This document shows, in pieces, positions 1-7,270 of a stretch of DNA of 12,535 bases (within the stretch, counting starts at the first letter, position 1; each line of letters opens with the position of its first letter). The stretch is taken from assembly GCA_949745625.1 (NCBI GenBank), contig CATJZR010000102.1, positions 1 to 12,535 on the forward strand. The letters run 5' to 3'. Position numbers and translations under genes: made by a program. Below the pieces are notes generated by a model. It saw nothing but the letters and a program-made list of their open reading frames with translations. It searched no databases and was not told where the DNA came from. The stretch comes from an uncultured Eubacteriales bacterium (GTDB lineage Bacteria; Bacillota; Clostridia; Christensenellales; Borkfalkiaceae).

Positions 1-471
1 GAACACTTCGTCAGAATTGAGCCTTATTATCGGTTTTTCATGTAACTTCGGCGTGGATACTTTTGCAGAATTATCCACGCTTATATATCCCTTATTGAAG
101 AAAAATTTATACATAGCCCTGACCGACGAAAGTTTTCGTGCCTTCGCTCTTTCATTGCAGTTATGTTCTTTATTTTCAAAATAGTAGTGGGAAAGGTAGC
201 TCAAAAAATATTCAATATCGTTGCTTGTAATCTGTTCGATATCGTTCAGCGTAAAGTCGCGCACTTGTTTTTGATGCCTGAATTTTTTTTCTTCCAAGAA
301 ATTAAAAAATATCTTTAAATCGTGTGCATAATTCAAGCGAGTAAGCGGACTAGTTTGACTGTCTATAGCCAAAAAATAGTCATAACAAAACAGCGGCAAA
401 TCGTTTTCAAGCAATTTGTCGACAGTTTCAAGATTTTTATTGTTTCTTTTTACGTAGTAATCGTCACCCAT
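1..471 (-). CDS. Tyrosine recombinase (XerC/D-like), N-terminal part, cut by window edge
   Basis: The frame is open for 157 codons from the ATG at 469-471 to the left edge, with no stop, so the gene is partial. Residues about 25-135 look like the N-terminal SAM-like, core-binding domain of tyrosine recombinases: SPLTRLNYAHDLKIFFNFL (residues 41-59) matches the usual 'T..NY..DL..F..FL' helix, and RKLSSVRAMYKFFF (112-125) matches the 'RKLSALRSFFKYL' helix. The end, PKLHEKPIIRLNSDEV (141-156), is the usual linker into the catalytic domain. That domain, with its Arg-His-Arg-Tyr residues, lies outside the window, so activity cannot be judged. An in-frame TAA lies 11 codons upstream; a TTG seven codons before the ATG is the only other start I see. 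The Shine-Dalgarno is weak (GGA about 9 bases before ATG). It has its own promoter and a long leader. The family cuts and rejoins DNA, for instance to resolve chromosome dimers or move elements. Which role applies here cannot be told. Confidence 0.85.
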   Translation of the reverse strand, partial: MGDDYYVKRNNKNLETVDKLLENDLPLFCYDYFLAIDSQTSPLTRLNYAHDLKIFFNFLEEKKFRHQKQVRDFTLNDIEQITSNDIEYFLSYLSHYYFENKEHNCNERAKARKLSSVRAMYKFFFNKGYISVDNSAKVSTPKLHEKPIIRLNSDEVF

Positions 472-517
472 AATTAATTCCAGATGTATCAAAGGGAAGT
501 ATTAGTACAAATCAAAC

Positions 518-545
518 TATTCGTAAAACGCAGCTTTTACGAATA
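518..545. repeat. Perfect 11-6-11 inverted repeat in the recombinase leader
   Basis: Arms TATTCGTAAAA (518-528) and TTTTACGAATA (535-545) are perfect reverse complements around a 6-base centre, CGCAGC. The element sits about 10 bases downstream of the predicted transcription start of the recombinase gene and about 47 bases before its ATG. Two 11-base arms around a 6-base centre is the geometry of XerC/XerD core sites such as dif, though the bases do not match a known dif. It may be a recombinase binding site, an operator or an RNA hairpin. It lacks the T-run of a terminator on either strand. The match GCTTTTACG recurs once nearby at 803-811. Confidence 0.8.
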
Positions 546-562
546 CTTAAATCTTCGATAAC

Positions 563-591
563 ATAATAAAGCATTAAAAAGCGTTTGTCAA
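563..591 (-). promoter_or_regulatory. Sigma-A-type promoter of the recombinase gene
   Basis: On the minus strand a perfect -35 box TTGACA (591-586) is followed by a 17-base spacer and a -10 box TATTAT (568-563). This is the strongest consensus promoter in the window. Transcription would start near 556, giving a leader of about 85 bases that contains the 518-545 palindrome. Confidence 0.75.
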
Positions 592-678
592 TAGAATTTT
601 CAAAGTTTTTTCAAATTTTTTAGTTTTTTTTCTGTAAAAAGCAAAATTAAATGAAATTGTGCCAAAATATAAAATTTG

Positions 679-714
679 CCGTTCTGTAATATACAATCTG
701 TTATATACAGGCGG
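679..714. other. Bulged stem-loop of unknown role
   Basis: CTGTA-A-TATA (684-693) pairs with TATATACAG (702-710) with one bulged A and an eight-base loop. CCG (679-681) and CGG (712-714) add a lower stem across a small internal loop. Only TTTT follows on the plus strand and no T-run follows on the minus strand, so it is a poor terminator. It may be chance in AT-rich DNA. Confidence 0.35.
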
Positions 715-723
715 TTTTAAATT

Positions 724-740
724 ATTATGTCTGACATAAT
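724..740. repeat. Operator-like palindrome, copy 1
   Basis: ATTATGTC-T-GACATAAT is a perfect 8-base inverted repeat around one base. The first 16 bases (724-739) recur exactly, in opposite orientation, at 929-944. Size and symmetry fit a dimeric repressor site such as those of GntR-type regulators, but the sequence does not identify the protein. Confidence 0.7.
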
Positions 741-928
741 GCGGCAAAAATTGTTTTTAAACTGTCTTTCCGCTTACCTTTATCTTCCGTCAGTCCATTA
801 ACGCTTTTACGGTTTATTTCGTCAAGCCGGTCGTATTTTTTCCGTTATAAGGTTGCGTATCGTTTCCCTCTTAACTTGTTTTAATTATAACTTAGCCTTA
901 CAATTTTTAAATTTTCAAAATAATCTTT

Positions 929-944
929 TTATGTCAGACATAAT
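929..944. repeat. Operator-like palindrome, copy 2
   Basis: TTATGTC-A-GACATAA (929-943) plus the following T is the exact reverse complement of 724-739. It directly abuts the glg operon terminator. The two copies bound a segment of about 190 bases without a gene. Each copy can be read with TA on its outer side (726-727 and 941-942), as for the ends of a small mariner-type non-autonomous element, but similarity between the two ends does not extend past the 16 bases. Confidence 0.7.
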
Positions 945-946
945 AC

Positions 947-984
947 AAAATAAAATCGGGGCATTGCCCCGATTTTATTTTTTT
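947..984 (-). terminator. Intrinsic terminator of the glg operon, bidirectional in form
   Basis: A 16-base-pair stem (947-962 with 966-981) has a GC-rich core, ATCGGGGC with GCCCCGAT, and a three-base loop. It starts immediately after the glgP stop codon. On the minus strand the descending arm ends in TTTTATTTT; on the plus strand it ends in a run of seven Ts, so it could stop transcription from both sides. It separates the operon from the recombinase gene. Confidence 0.9.
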
Positions 985-3419
985 CATTTTTCTGTATGAA
1001 TAGGTTTTAAGTGCCAAATATTTTCCGCGTATTCTTTAACTGCTCTGTCCGCGGCAAAAATTCCGGCTGCAGCAATGTTGCGCAATGATTTCTGGTTCCA
1101 CGCCGTTTTATCTTTAGAATACAGCTTTGACAGCTTTTGTTGTGTTGCGCTGTAAGTACCGAAATCTGCCATACACATATACGGGTCTGCTACTGGCGAG
1201 CCTGTAAGCAGATAATTTGCAATGTCAGCAAAAGGCTCTCCATTAAATCCGATAATAAGTGCTTCAATTATCTTTCTTAAACGGGGAGATTCATTGTAAT
1301 ACTTGCTTGCGTTATATCCCGATTGCCATATCTGGTCAACCTCGTCTGCTTTTAATCCGAATATGAATATATTTTCTTTACCGACAGCCTGCGTCATTTC
1401 GACGTTTGCACCGTCGAGCGTTCCTATAGTTAAAGCGCCGTTAATCATAAACTTCATATTTCCGGTACCACTCGCTTCTTTTCCCGCAAGAGATATCTGT
1501 TCGGAAATTTCCGACGCGGGCATAAGCTTTTCAGACATAGTGACGTTATAATCTTCCATAAATACTACGTTAAGCTTTTCATGTATTTTAGGATTCTTTT
1601 TAATGTCTTCCGCAAGGAAATTGATAAGTTTGATTATTTTTTTCGCCATATCGTAGCCGGGCGCAGCTTTTGCACCGAAAATATAGGTCTTAGGCACTAT
1701 ATTTTTATCGGGATTTTCCTGAAGGTCAAGATACACGTCGATTATGTGCAAAACGTTTAGCAGCTGGCGCTTATATTCGTGAAGTCTTTTCGCCTGTACG
1801 TCAAAAATCGAATCGGGATTTATGATAATTCCGTGCTTCTTTTTCGCATAATCTACAAACTGCAACTTCTTTAATTTCTTTATTTCGTCCAATCTGTCGA
1901 GTACGGTTTTGTCGTTATCGAACTTTTTAAACTCGGCAAGCTTCGAAGCGTCAAGCTCGAATCCGGAACCGATACAGTCGCTAATTAATGCTGAAAGCTC
2001 CGGATTTGACTGATTAAGCCATCTTCTGTGCGCAATGCCGTTTGTCACGTTAGTAAACTTTTCGGGTGAGAAGTCGTAAAAATCTTTGAATACGGAATTT
2101 TTGATAATTTCACTGTGTAGTGTAGATACTCCGTTGACGCTGTGACCGCCGTAAACGCAGAGATTCGCCATTTTAATACGGTCGTGCTCGATAATCGACA
2201 TTCTCGAAATCTTCGCCCATTCTCCTGGGAATGCGTTCCACAGCTGCTCGCAAAGTCTTCTGTTTATTTCCTTAATAATGAGGTGAATTCTGGGAATAGT
2301 TCTTTCAACCAAGTCCTCAGACCACGTTTCAAGAGCCTCCGCCATTACGGTATGGTTAGTATAAGCACACGTTGCCGTCGTAATTGCCCATGCCTGGTCC
2401 CAGTCGTAGAAATATTCATCTACAAGTACCCTCATTAATTCTGGAATTGCCAAAGCCGGATGCGTGTCGTTAAGATGGATTGCAGCAAGCTTAGGAAGGT
2501 CTCTCAAATCGCCGTAACGGTGTTTATGGTCTTGAATAATATTCTGAATTGACGCCGAGCAAAGAAAATATTGTTGTTTTAATCTTAGTGATTTTCCCGC
2601 GATATGATTGTCCGAAGGATACAAAACCTTAGTTAAAAGGTCGGCATCGTTGTCGTCGGTCATAGCCTGATAATATTCGCCCTGAGAAAACAGTTTCATA
2701 TTGAAATCCTGTACAGGCTTTGCCTTCCAAAGCCTGAGTACGGAAATCGCCTCGCTGTTTTTACCGGAAACCATCAAATCGTACGCAACGGCCTGTATTT
2801 CTTTACAGTTTATATAGTTGGTTTCAAGTCCGTTAGCAGTCCACTTTTCTTCAATCTGACCGTTAAATCTTACTATAAACGATTTATCGGACCTCTGCGT
2901 AAGCCACGCCTCACCTCCGGGCAGCCAGGTATCGGGAAGCTCCATCTGCCATCCGTCCACTATCTTTTGCTTGAAAAGACCGTACTCATATCTCAGAGAA
3001 TAGCCCATTGCGGGATAATTGCCGCTTGCAAGCGCGTCGAGAAAGCATGCAGCAAGTCTGCCTAAACCGCCGTTTCCGAGTCCTGCGTCGGGTTCAAGCT
3101 CATACAAATCGTCAAGTTTAAGACCGTATGAGGAAAGCACCTTTTCATAAGCGGGAGCTAAGCTTAGGTTGTACAAGCTGTTTTTCAGCGAACGACCCAG
3201 CAAAAATTCCATACAAAGATAATACACTCTTTTAGCGCGCTTTGCCTTAATCTTTTTATGGAATTGCTGGCGCTTTTGCAGCATTATGTCCCTCACGGAC
3301 ATGACCACGGCCTTATAAATCTGGTCCTTGGACGCTTCCGTCGGGCTGACGCCGAAATATCTTGCCAGCTTGTCTTTAATCAAGTCTTTAACGTCTTTTT
3401 CAGTAATTGAATTATTCAT
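984..3419 (-). CDS. glgP: Glycogen phosphorylase
   Basis: This cytoplasmic GT35 enzyme splits alpha-1,4 linkages of glycogen with phosphate, releasing glucose-1-phosphate. It has 811 residues, normal for bacterial GlgP/MalP (about 800). Visible family motifs are GLGNGGLGRLAACF (113-126), HLNDTHPALAIPELMR (315-330), NVTNGIAHRRWL (457-468), RLHEYKRQLLN (545-555) and the pyridoxal-phosphate signature EASGTGNMKF (648-657), in which Lys656 should carry the cofactor. The start is supported by AGGAG six bases upstream of the ATG. It is the last gene of glgBCDAP, 23 bases after glgA, and a terminator follows the stop. The position in a synthesis operon favours glycogen over maltodextrin as substrate, though the sequence alone cannot exclude the latter. 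No frameshift or missing motif is seen. Confidence 0.97.
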   Translation of the reverse strand: MNNSITEKDVKDLIKDKLARYFGVSPTEASKDQIYKAVVMSVRDIMLQKRQQFHKKIKAKRAKRVYYLCMEFLLGRSLKNSLYNLSLAPAYEKVLSSYGLKLDDLYELEPDAGLGNGGLGRLAACFLDALASGNYPAMGYSLRYEYGLFKQKIVDGWQMELPDTWLPGGEAWLTQRSDKSFIVRFNGQIEEKWTANGLETNYINCKEIQAVAYDLMVSGKNSEAISVLRLWKAKPVQDFNMKLFSQGEYYQAMTDDNDADLLTKVLYPSDNHIAGKSLRLKQQYFLCSASIQNIIQDHKHRYGDLRDLPKLAAIHLNDTHPALAIPELMRVLVDEYFYDWDQAWAITTATCAYTNHTVMAEALETWSEDLVERTIPRIHLIIKEINRRLCEQLWNAFPGEWAKISRMSIIEHDRIKMANLCVYGGHSVNGVSTLHSEIIKNSVFKDFYDFSPEKFTNVTNGIAHRRWLNQSNPELSALISDCIGSGFELDASKLAEFKKFDNDKTVLDRLDEIKKLKKLQFVDYAKKKHGIIINPDSIFDVQAKRLHEYKRQLLNVLHIIDVYLDLQENPDKNIVPKTYIFGAKAAPGYDMAKKIIKLINFLAEDIKKNPKIHEKLNVVFMEDYNVTMSEKLMPASEISEQISLAGKEASGTGNMKFMINGALTIGTLDGANVEMTQAVGKENIFIFGLKADEVDQIWQSGYNASKYYNESPRLRKIIEALIIGFNGEPFADIANYLLTGSPVADPYMCMADFGTYSATQQKLSKLYSKDKTAWNQKSLRNIAAAGIFAADRAVKEYAENIWHLKPIHTEK

Positions 3420-3442
3420 TTCGTTCTCCTAAAAAGTAAAAT

Positions 3443-4915
3443 TTATTTAAGCATATCGTAGTAGAGAGCTTCGTATTCTTTTGCCGAATGGCTCCAACTG
3501 AAATCTGTCGTTGCAGCTCTGTACATAAGTTTTGTCCATTCGGGTTTATTTTTATAATCCGAAACAGCCTGTCTCAACACGTATAACATATCGTGAGCAT
3601 TATAATTTGTGAACGTGTAACCGTCATGAAGCGGTTTGATACTGTCGAACAGTCCCCCTGTTTCCCTCACTATCGGTACCGTTCCGTATCTGCATGCAAT
3701 CATCTGCGAAAGCCCGCAAGGCTCCGACTTTGACGGCATAAGGAATATATCCGAACCCGAATATATCTTTCTTGATAAATCGCCGTTGAATACTATATTT
3801 GCGCTGAGCTTATCCGGATATTTCCGTGCAAGATATCTGAAATAGTCTTCGAAATAGGCTTCACCTGTACCTAGAATTACCACTTGCACATCGTCTTGCA
3901 AAAACTCTTCAAGAACCGCCGTGACAAGGTCAAGTCCTTTATGGGAAACGAGACGGCTTACCATAGAAATAATCGGTGTATCGGGCTTTCGTGGAAGCGA
4001 AAGCATTTTTTGAAGCTCGCTTTTACACACTGATTTATTTGTAAAATCGTCTGGCTTAAAGTTTGCAAAAAGATGTTTATCAAGTTCGCAGTTATAGCCT
4101 TTATCGTCTATACCGTTCAGTATACCCGATAACTTAAATTCATTGCGGCGAACTATATCCTCAAGTCCGTGAGCAAAGTACGCCTCTTTGATTTCCTGCG
4201 CATATCTCGGGCTTACGGTAGAAAACCGCTCGCAACATTCGATAGCGCCCTTCATAAGATTTATAGAATTTTTATACTCTACCAGATAGCGATACTCTCC
4301 GAAAATATCAAACAAATCGCAGAGCAAATCCAGTGAATACTGCCCCTGATATTCTATATTGTGAATTGTAAACAATGCCCTTATAAACTGATATTCCTGC
4401 CTGAAGCAATAATTCGTTTTAAGATATATCGCAGCAAGTGCCGCCTGCCAGTCATGGCAATGTAATACATCGGGATAAAAGTCAAGAAACGGCATAATTT
4501 CAAGCACGCATTTGGAAAAGAACGCAAACCGTTCGCCGTCGTCGAAATAGCCGTAGAAACCCGGGCGCTTAAAATAATATTCGTTATCGATAAAATAGAA
4601 CGTCACTCCGTCATTGACGTAAGAGAATATACCGCAGTATTGATTACGCCATGCCAAATGCACGTAAATATTTCCAAGGTAAGAAAACTTATCTTTGTAC
4701 TCTTTCTTAATATCGGAAAATAAAGGAATAACTACGCGAACGTCAAATTTCCCCGTATCCGACAACGCTTTGGATAACGACCCGATAACTTCGGCAAGTC
4801 CTCCCGTCGCTATAAACGGAGTAGATTCCGATGCAACGAAAAGAATTTTCTTGACACTATCGGCCAAAATTTGTTTGTTCGCTTTAACGGTTACTTTCGT
4901 TGATTTTGCTGCCAT
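3443..4915 (-). CDS. glgA: Glycogen synthase (ADP-glucose, GT5)
   Basis: It transfers glucose from ADP-glucose to the non-reducing end of glycogen through alpha-1,4 links. The frame is open back to 5008, but that start would overlap glgD by 79 bases. The ATG at 4915 has GGAGGC seven bases upstream, leaves a 14-base gap after glgD and gives 490 residues, close to the family norm (about 477). The N-terminal GT5 domain has HCHDW (152-156) and ILNGID (265-270); the GT-B C-terminal domain has SRLVSHKG (320-327), SEPCG with the conserved Glu398, and RETGGL (417-422). The N-terminal ADP-glucose loop reads ATGGL (36-40) instead of the usual KTGGL, so the conserved lysine is alanine at 36. About 20 extra residues, lysine-rich, precede the first beta strand KILFVASE. 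Family assignment is certain; full activity is inferred. Confidence 0.96.
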   Translation of the reverse strand: MAAKSTKVTVKANKQILADSVKKILFVASESTPFIATGGLAEVIGSLSKALSDTGKFDVRVVIPLFSDIKKEYKDKFSYLGNIYVHLAWRNQYCGIFSYVNDGVTFYFIDNEYYFKRPGFYGYFDDGERFAFFSKCVLEIMPFLDFYPDVLHCHDWQAALAAIYLKTNYCFRQEYQFIRALFTIHNIEYQGQYSLDLLCDLFDIFGEYRYLVEYKNSINLMKGAIECCERFSTVSPRYAQEIKEAYFAHGLEDIVRRNEFKLSGILNGIDDKGYNCELDKHLFANFKPDDFTNKSVCKSELQKMLSLPRKPDTPIISMVSRLVSHKGLDLVTAVLEEFLQDDVQVVILGTGEAYFEDYFRYLARKYPDKLSANIVFNGDLSRKIYSGSDIFLMPSKSEPCGLSQMIACRYGTVPIVRETGGLFDSIKPLHDGYTFTNYNAHDMLYVLRQAVSDYKNKPEWTKLMYRAATTDFSWSHSAKEYEALYYDMLK

Positions 4916-4921
4916 TTTATT

Positions 4922-4927
4922 GCCTCC
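4922..4927 (-). promoter_or_regulatory. Ribosome binding site that fixes the glgA start
   Basis: GGAGGC on the minus strand lies six bases (4916-4921) before the ATG at 4915, inside the glgD-glgA gap. The longer reading from 5008 has no comparable site and its first 31 residues resemble no glycogen synthase N-terminus. Confidence 0.85.
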
Positions 4928-4929
4928 GA

Positions 4930-6036
4930 CTATATTCTCGTACTCTTGTTGATAAAGTACGGCTGTAATTCGCAGCCTGCCAAAACTCTGTTGTCGGTAA
5001 TAAAGCATTCTTTATCGCTTACAACGTATTGAAGATTGCAGTTTTCGCCTATTATATTTTCCGAGAAAATTATGCAGTTTTTAACCACCGAACCCTTTCC
5101 GATTTTTACGCCTCTGAAAAGAATACAGTTTTCGACCGTTCCCTCTATAAGACATCCGTCGGAAATAAGCGAATTTTTTACCTTTGCAGTTTCTGTAAAT
5201 TTCGCGGGAGCGCTGTCGTTTACCTTCGTATATACGGCGCGTTCGCCGAAAATTTCATTTCTGATATTCCTGTCAAGCAAATCATAGTTGGCTTTAAAAT
5301 AAGATTTCAGCGAATCTATATTCTCATAATAGCCGTCAAGCTTATATCCGTATAGTTTTAACGACTTGACGCCTGGACTTAAAATATCTCTTCCGAAGCT
5401 TTTATATCCGCACTGTATCGCATTTTGTATCAGTCGCAATATAAACGATGTGCGCGCAACCATGACATTGATATAGTTTTTTTGTACGCCGCCGACAGAA
5501 GAGTTAATTTCCAACTCGGTTACTCTTCCGTCTTTGTTTGTTGCAAACGTGATATAGTAATGCGATTTTTTTACTTCATGCTCATGGTAAACCATGGTTA
5601 TATCGGCATTTTTCTTTATATGGTAGTCGATTACCTTACTGTAATCGAGCTTGTACACCGCGTCGCTGTCGGCAATTACGACAAAATCTTCATTTGCTTT
5701 TTTCAAAAATGCCGTTGCTCCCTTAAGCGCTTCCAAACGGTTATTGTAAAGCGTTTCAGAATCGTCACTGTAAGGCGGCAGCAAAATCAAGCCACCTTCT
5801 TTTCTTGCAAGGTCCCAGTTTTTACCGGAACCGAGATGGTCCATAAGCGACTGATAATTGTTTTTAGTTATCATTCCGACTGTTGTAATGCCTGAATTTA
5901 CCATATTCGAAAGAGCAAAGTCAACCAAACGGTATCTTCCGCCGTAAGGGATAGAACCTATCGACCTAACTTTAGTCAGCTCCGGTATATTCCGCTCGTT
6001 TAAACTTGAAAAAATTACGCCTGCTGTTGAAGCCAT
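4930..6036 (-). CDS. glgD: GlgD, non-catalytic-type subunit of ADP-glucose pyrophosphorylase
   Basis: The protein has 368 residues and is a GlgC paralogue. In Bacillus-type systems GlgD pairs with GlgC and raises its activity. The nucleotidyltransferase fold is recognisable (IPYGGRYRLVDFALSNMVNSGI region at 29-50), as is a left-handed beta-helix tail of hexapeptide repeats (about 280-350). The catalytic signatures are degenerate: the GGxGxRL loop is replaced by AGVIFSSLNERN (5-16), SGDHIYKMDY of GlgC reads ADSDAVYKLDY (122-132), and GYWKDVGT reads GYYENIDS (235-242). This suggests a regulatory or structural subunit. It is the third gene of the operon, 13 bases after glgC, with AGGGGG seven bases before the ATG. 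A second ATG three bases upstream is out of frame. The partnership with GlgC is inferred from the family and position. Confidence 0.95.
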   Translation of the reverse strand: MASTAGVIFSSLNERNIPELTKVRSIGSIPYGGRYRLVDFALSNMVNSGITTVGMITKNNYQSLMDHLGSGKNWDLARKEGGLILLPPYSDDSETLYNNRLEALKGATAFLKKANEDFVVIADSDAVYKLDYSKVIDYHIKKNADITMVYHEHEVKKSHYYITFATNKDGRVTELEINSSVGGVQKNYINVMVARTSFILRLIQNAIQCGYKSFGRDILSPGVKSLKLYGYKLDGYYENIDSLKSYFKANYDLLDRNIRNEIFGERAVYTKVNDSAPAKFTETAKVKNSLISDGCLIEGTVENCILFRGVKIGKGSVVKNCIIFSENIIGENCNLQYVVSDKECFITDNRVLAGCELQPYFINKSTRI

Positions 6037-6049
6037 TTCATGTCCCCCT

Positions 6050-7252
6050 TTATACGCTCTTATCCACTATTTCGCCTGCGTCAATCTTTCCGTTATTTTT
6101 AACGCTGACTCCTCTGCCGAGGACTACGATTCCGTTGGTTTTTCCTTCAATTTTACTTGAAATTTCACGTGGTGCGCCTATTACGGCATTTTCGCCTATA
6201 GCGACATCTTCGTCTATTACCGCATAATTAACCGTAGCGCCCGACTTGATGACCGTATTACCCATTAATACGCAATCCGTAACGACTGCTCCCTCTTCAA
6301 TAATACAGTCTGTTCCTATAACTGAATTGACGACTTTGCCCTTAATTTCGCCGCCCGTTGCAACGATTGAATTTATCACTTCGCCCTCTATATACGCTGG
6401 CGGCGCCAACGGACTTCTTGAATGAATCACCCGCTCGTCATCCCTTAAATCAAATTTAGGAACAGTCCCGAGCAAATCCATATTCGCTTCCCAGAGCGAA
6501 GTTATTGTTCCGACGTCCTTCCAATAGCCCTCGAATTTATATGAAAACATTTTTTCGCCAGCTTTAAGCATTGCGGGAAGAACATTCTTGCCGAAATCCT
6601 TTTCCGACGACGTGTCTGCCTCATCCAGCTCGAGATACTTATAGAGCTTCGACGCTGTGAATATATAAATCCCCATAGAAGCGAGATTACTTTTTGGCTT
6701 TGCGGGTTTCTCTTCAAACTCATAGATGCTGCCGTCGGGATTAGTGTTGAGAATACCGAAACGTGAAGCTTCTTTGACAGGAACTTCCATACACGCAATG
6801 GTGCAGTCTGCTTTGGTTTGCTTGTGCGCGGCAAGCATTTTATCGTAATCCATTTTATAAATATGGTCGCCCGAAAGAATGAGAATGTATTCAGGGTCGT
6901 ACATCTTCATAAATCTGATATTCTGATAAATTGCGTTTGCCGTACCTTTGTACCAGGAAGTGTCGGTTTTTGCCTCGTAAGGCGACAAAATATGTACTCC
7001 TCCAAATGTTCTGTCAAGGTCCCACGGCTGCCCGTTTCCGACGTATTCGTTCAGCACCAAAGGTTGGTACTGCGTAAGTACGCCGACTGTATCTATACCG
7101 GAGTTGATACAGTTTGACAAAGGAAAGTCGATTATTCTGTACTTTGCTCCGAACGACACCGCTGGTTTGGCAATATTATTTGTCAGCGCGTACAGTCTAC
7201 TGCCCTGCCCTCCGGCAAGAAGCATAGCGACACATTCCTTTTTTGTTAGCAT
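6050..7252 (-). CDS. glgC: Glucose-1-phosphate adenylyltransferase (ADP-glucose pyrophosphorylase)
   Basis: It makes ADP-glucose and pyrophosphate from ATP and glucose-1-phosphate, the committed step of bacterial glycogen synthesis. At 400 residues it is close to Bacillus-type GlgC (about 380). Catalytic motifs are intact: the nucleotide loop GGQGSRLYALT (14-24) with AKP (28-30), SGDHIYKMDY (127-136) with the catalytic-type Asp129, FEEKP (179-183), SMGIYIF (192-198) for glucose-1-phosphate, and GYWKDVGT (242-249). Hexapeptide repeats of a left-handed beta helix follow from about 293 to 360. The ATG has a strong GGAGG eight bases upstream, and glgB ends 18 bases before. Allosteric effectors cannot be read from the sequence. 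It probably works as a hetero-oligomer with GlgD, encoded immediately downstream. Confidence 0.97.
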   Translation of the reverse strand: MLTKKECVAMLLAGGQGSRLYALTNNIAKPAVSFGAKYRIIDFPLSNCINSGIDTVGVLTQYQPLVLNEYVGNGQPWDLDRTFGGVHILSPYEAKTDTSWYKGTANAIYQNIRFMKMYDPEYILILSGDHIYKMDYDKMLAAHKQTKADCTIACMEVPVKEASRFGILNTNPDGSIYEFEEKPAKPKSNLASMGIYIFTASKLYKYLELDEADTSSEKDFGKNVLPAMLKAGEKMFSYKFEGYWKDVGTITSLWEANMDLLGTVPKFDLRDDERVIHSRSPLAPPAYIEGEVINSIVATGGEIKGKVVNSVIGTDCIIEEGAVVTDCVLMGNTVIKSGATVNYAVIDEDVAIGENAVIGAPREISSKIEGKTNGIVVLGRGVSVKNNGKIDAGEIVDKSV

Positions 7253-7270
7253 AAAGAAAACCTCCGATTT

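Larger units (their letters stand above)
472..983. other. Gene-free AT-rich intergenic stretch between glgP and the recombinase
   Basis: No frame here has a credible start, ribosome binding site and codon pattern on either strand. It holds the glgP terminator, two palindromic motifs in opposite orientation, a bulged hairpin, and the recombinase promoter with its leader palindrome. The part at about 740-870 is less AT-rich and strongly pyrimidine-biased on the plus strand, unlike its flanks, which could be a remnant or an unrecognised RNA. I recognise no known RNA family. Confidence 0.6.

Noticed and set aside
724..740. The ATTATGTC palindrome as a dif site or terminator
   Set aside because: A one-base centre is wrong for XerC/D sites, and an AT-rich stem followed by no T-run is not a terminator.
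4916..5008. Upstream extension of glgA to an ATG at 5008
   Set aside because: It overlaps glgD by 79 bases, has no good ribosome binding site and adds residues unlike any glycogen synthase; the ATG at 4915 has GGAGGC before it.
5425..5895. 156-codon open frame on the plus strand
   Set aside because: It lies antisense within glgD, has no ribosome binding site, and its composition follows from the glgD codons on the other strand.
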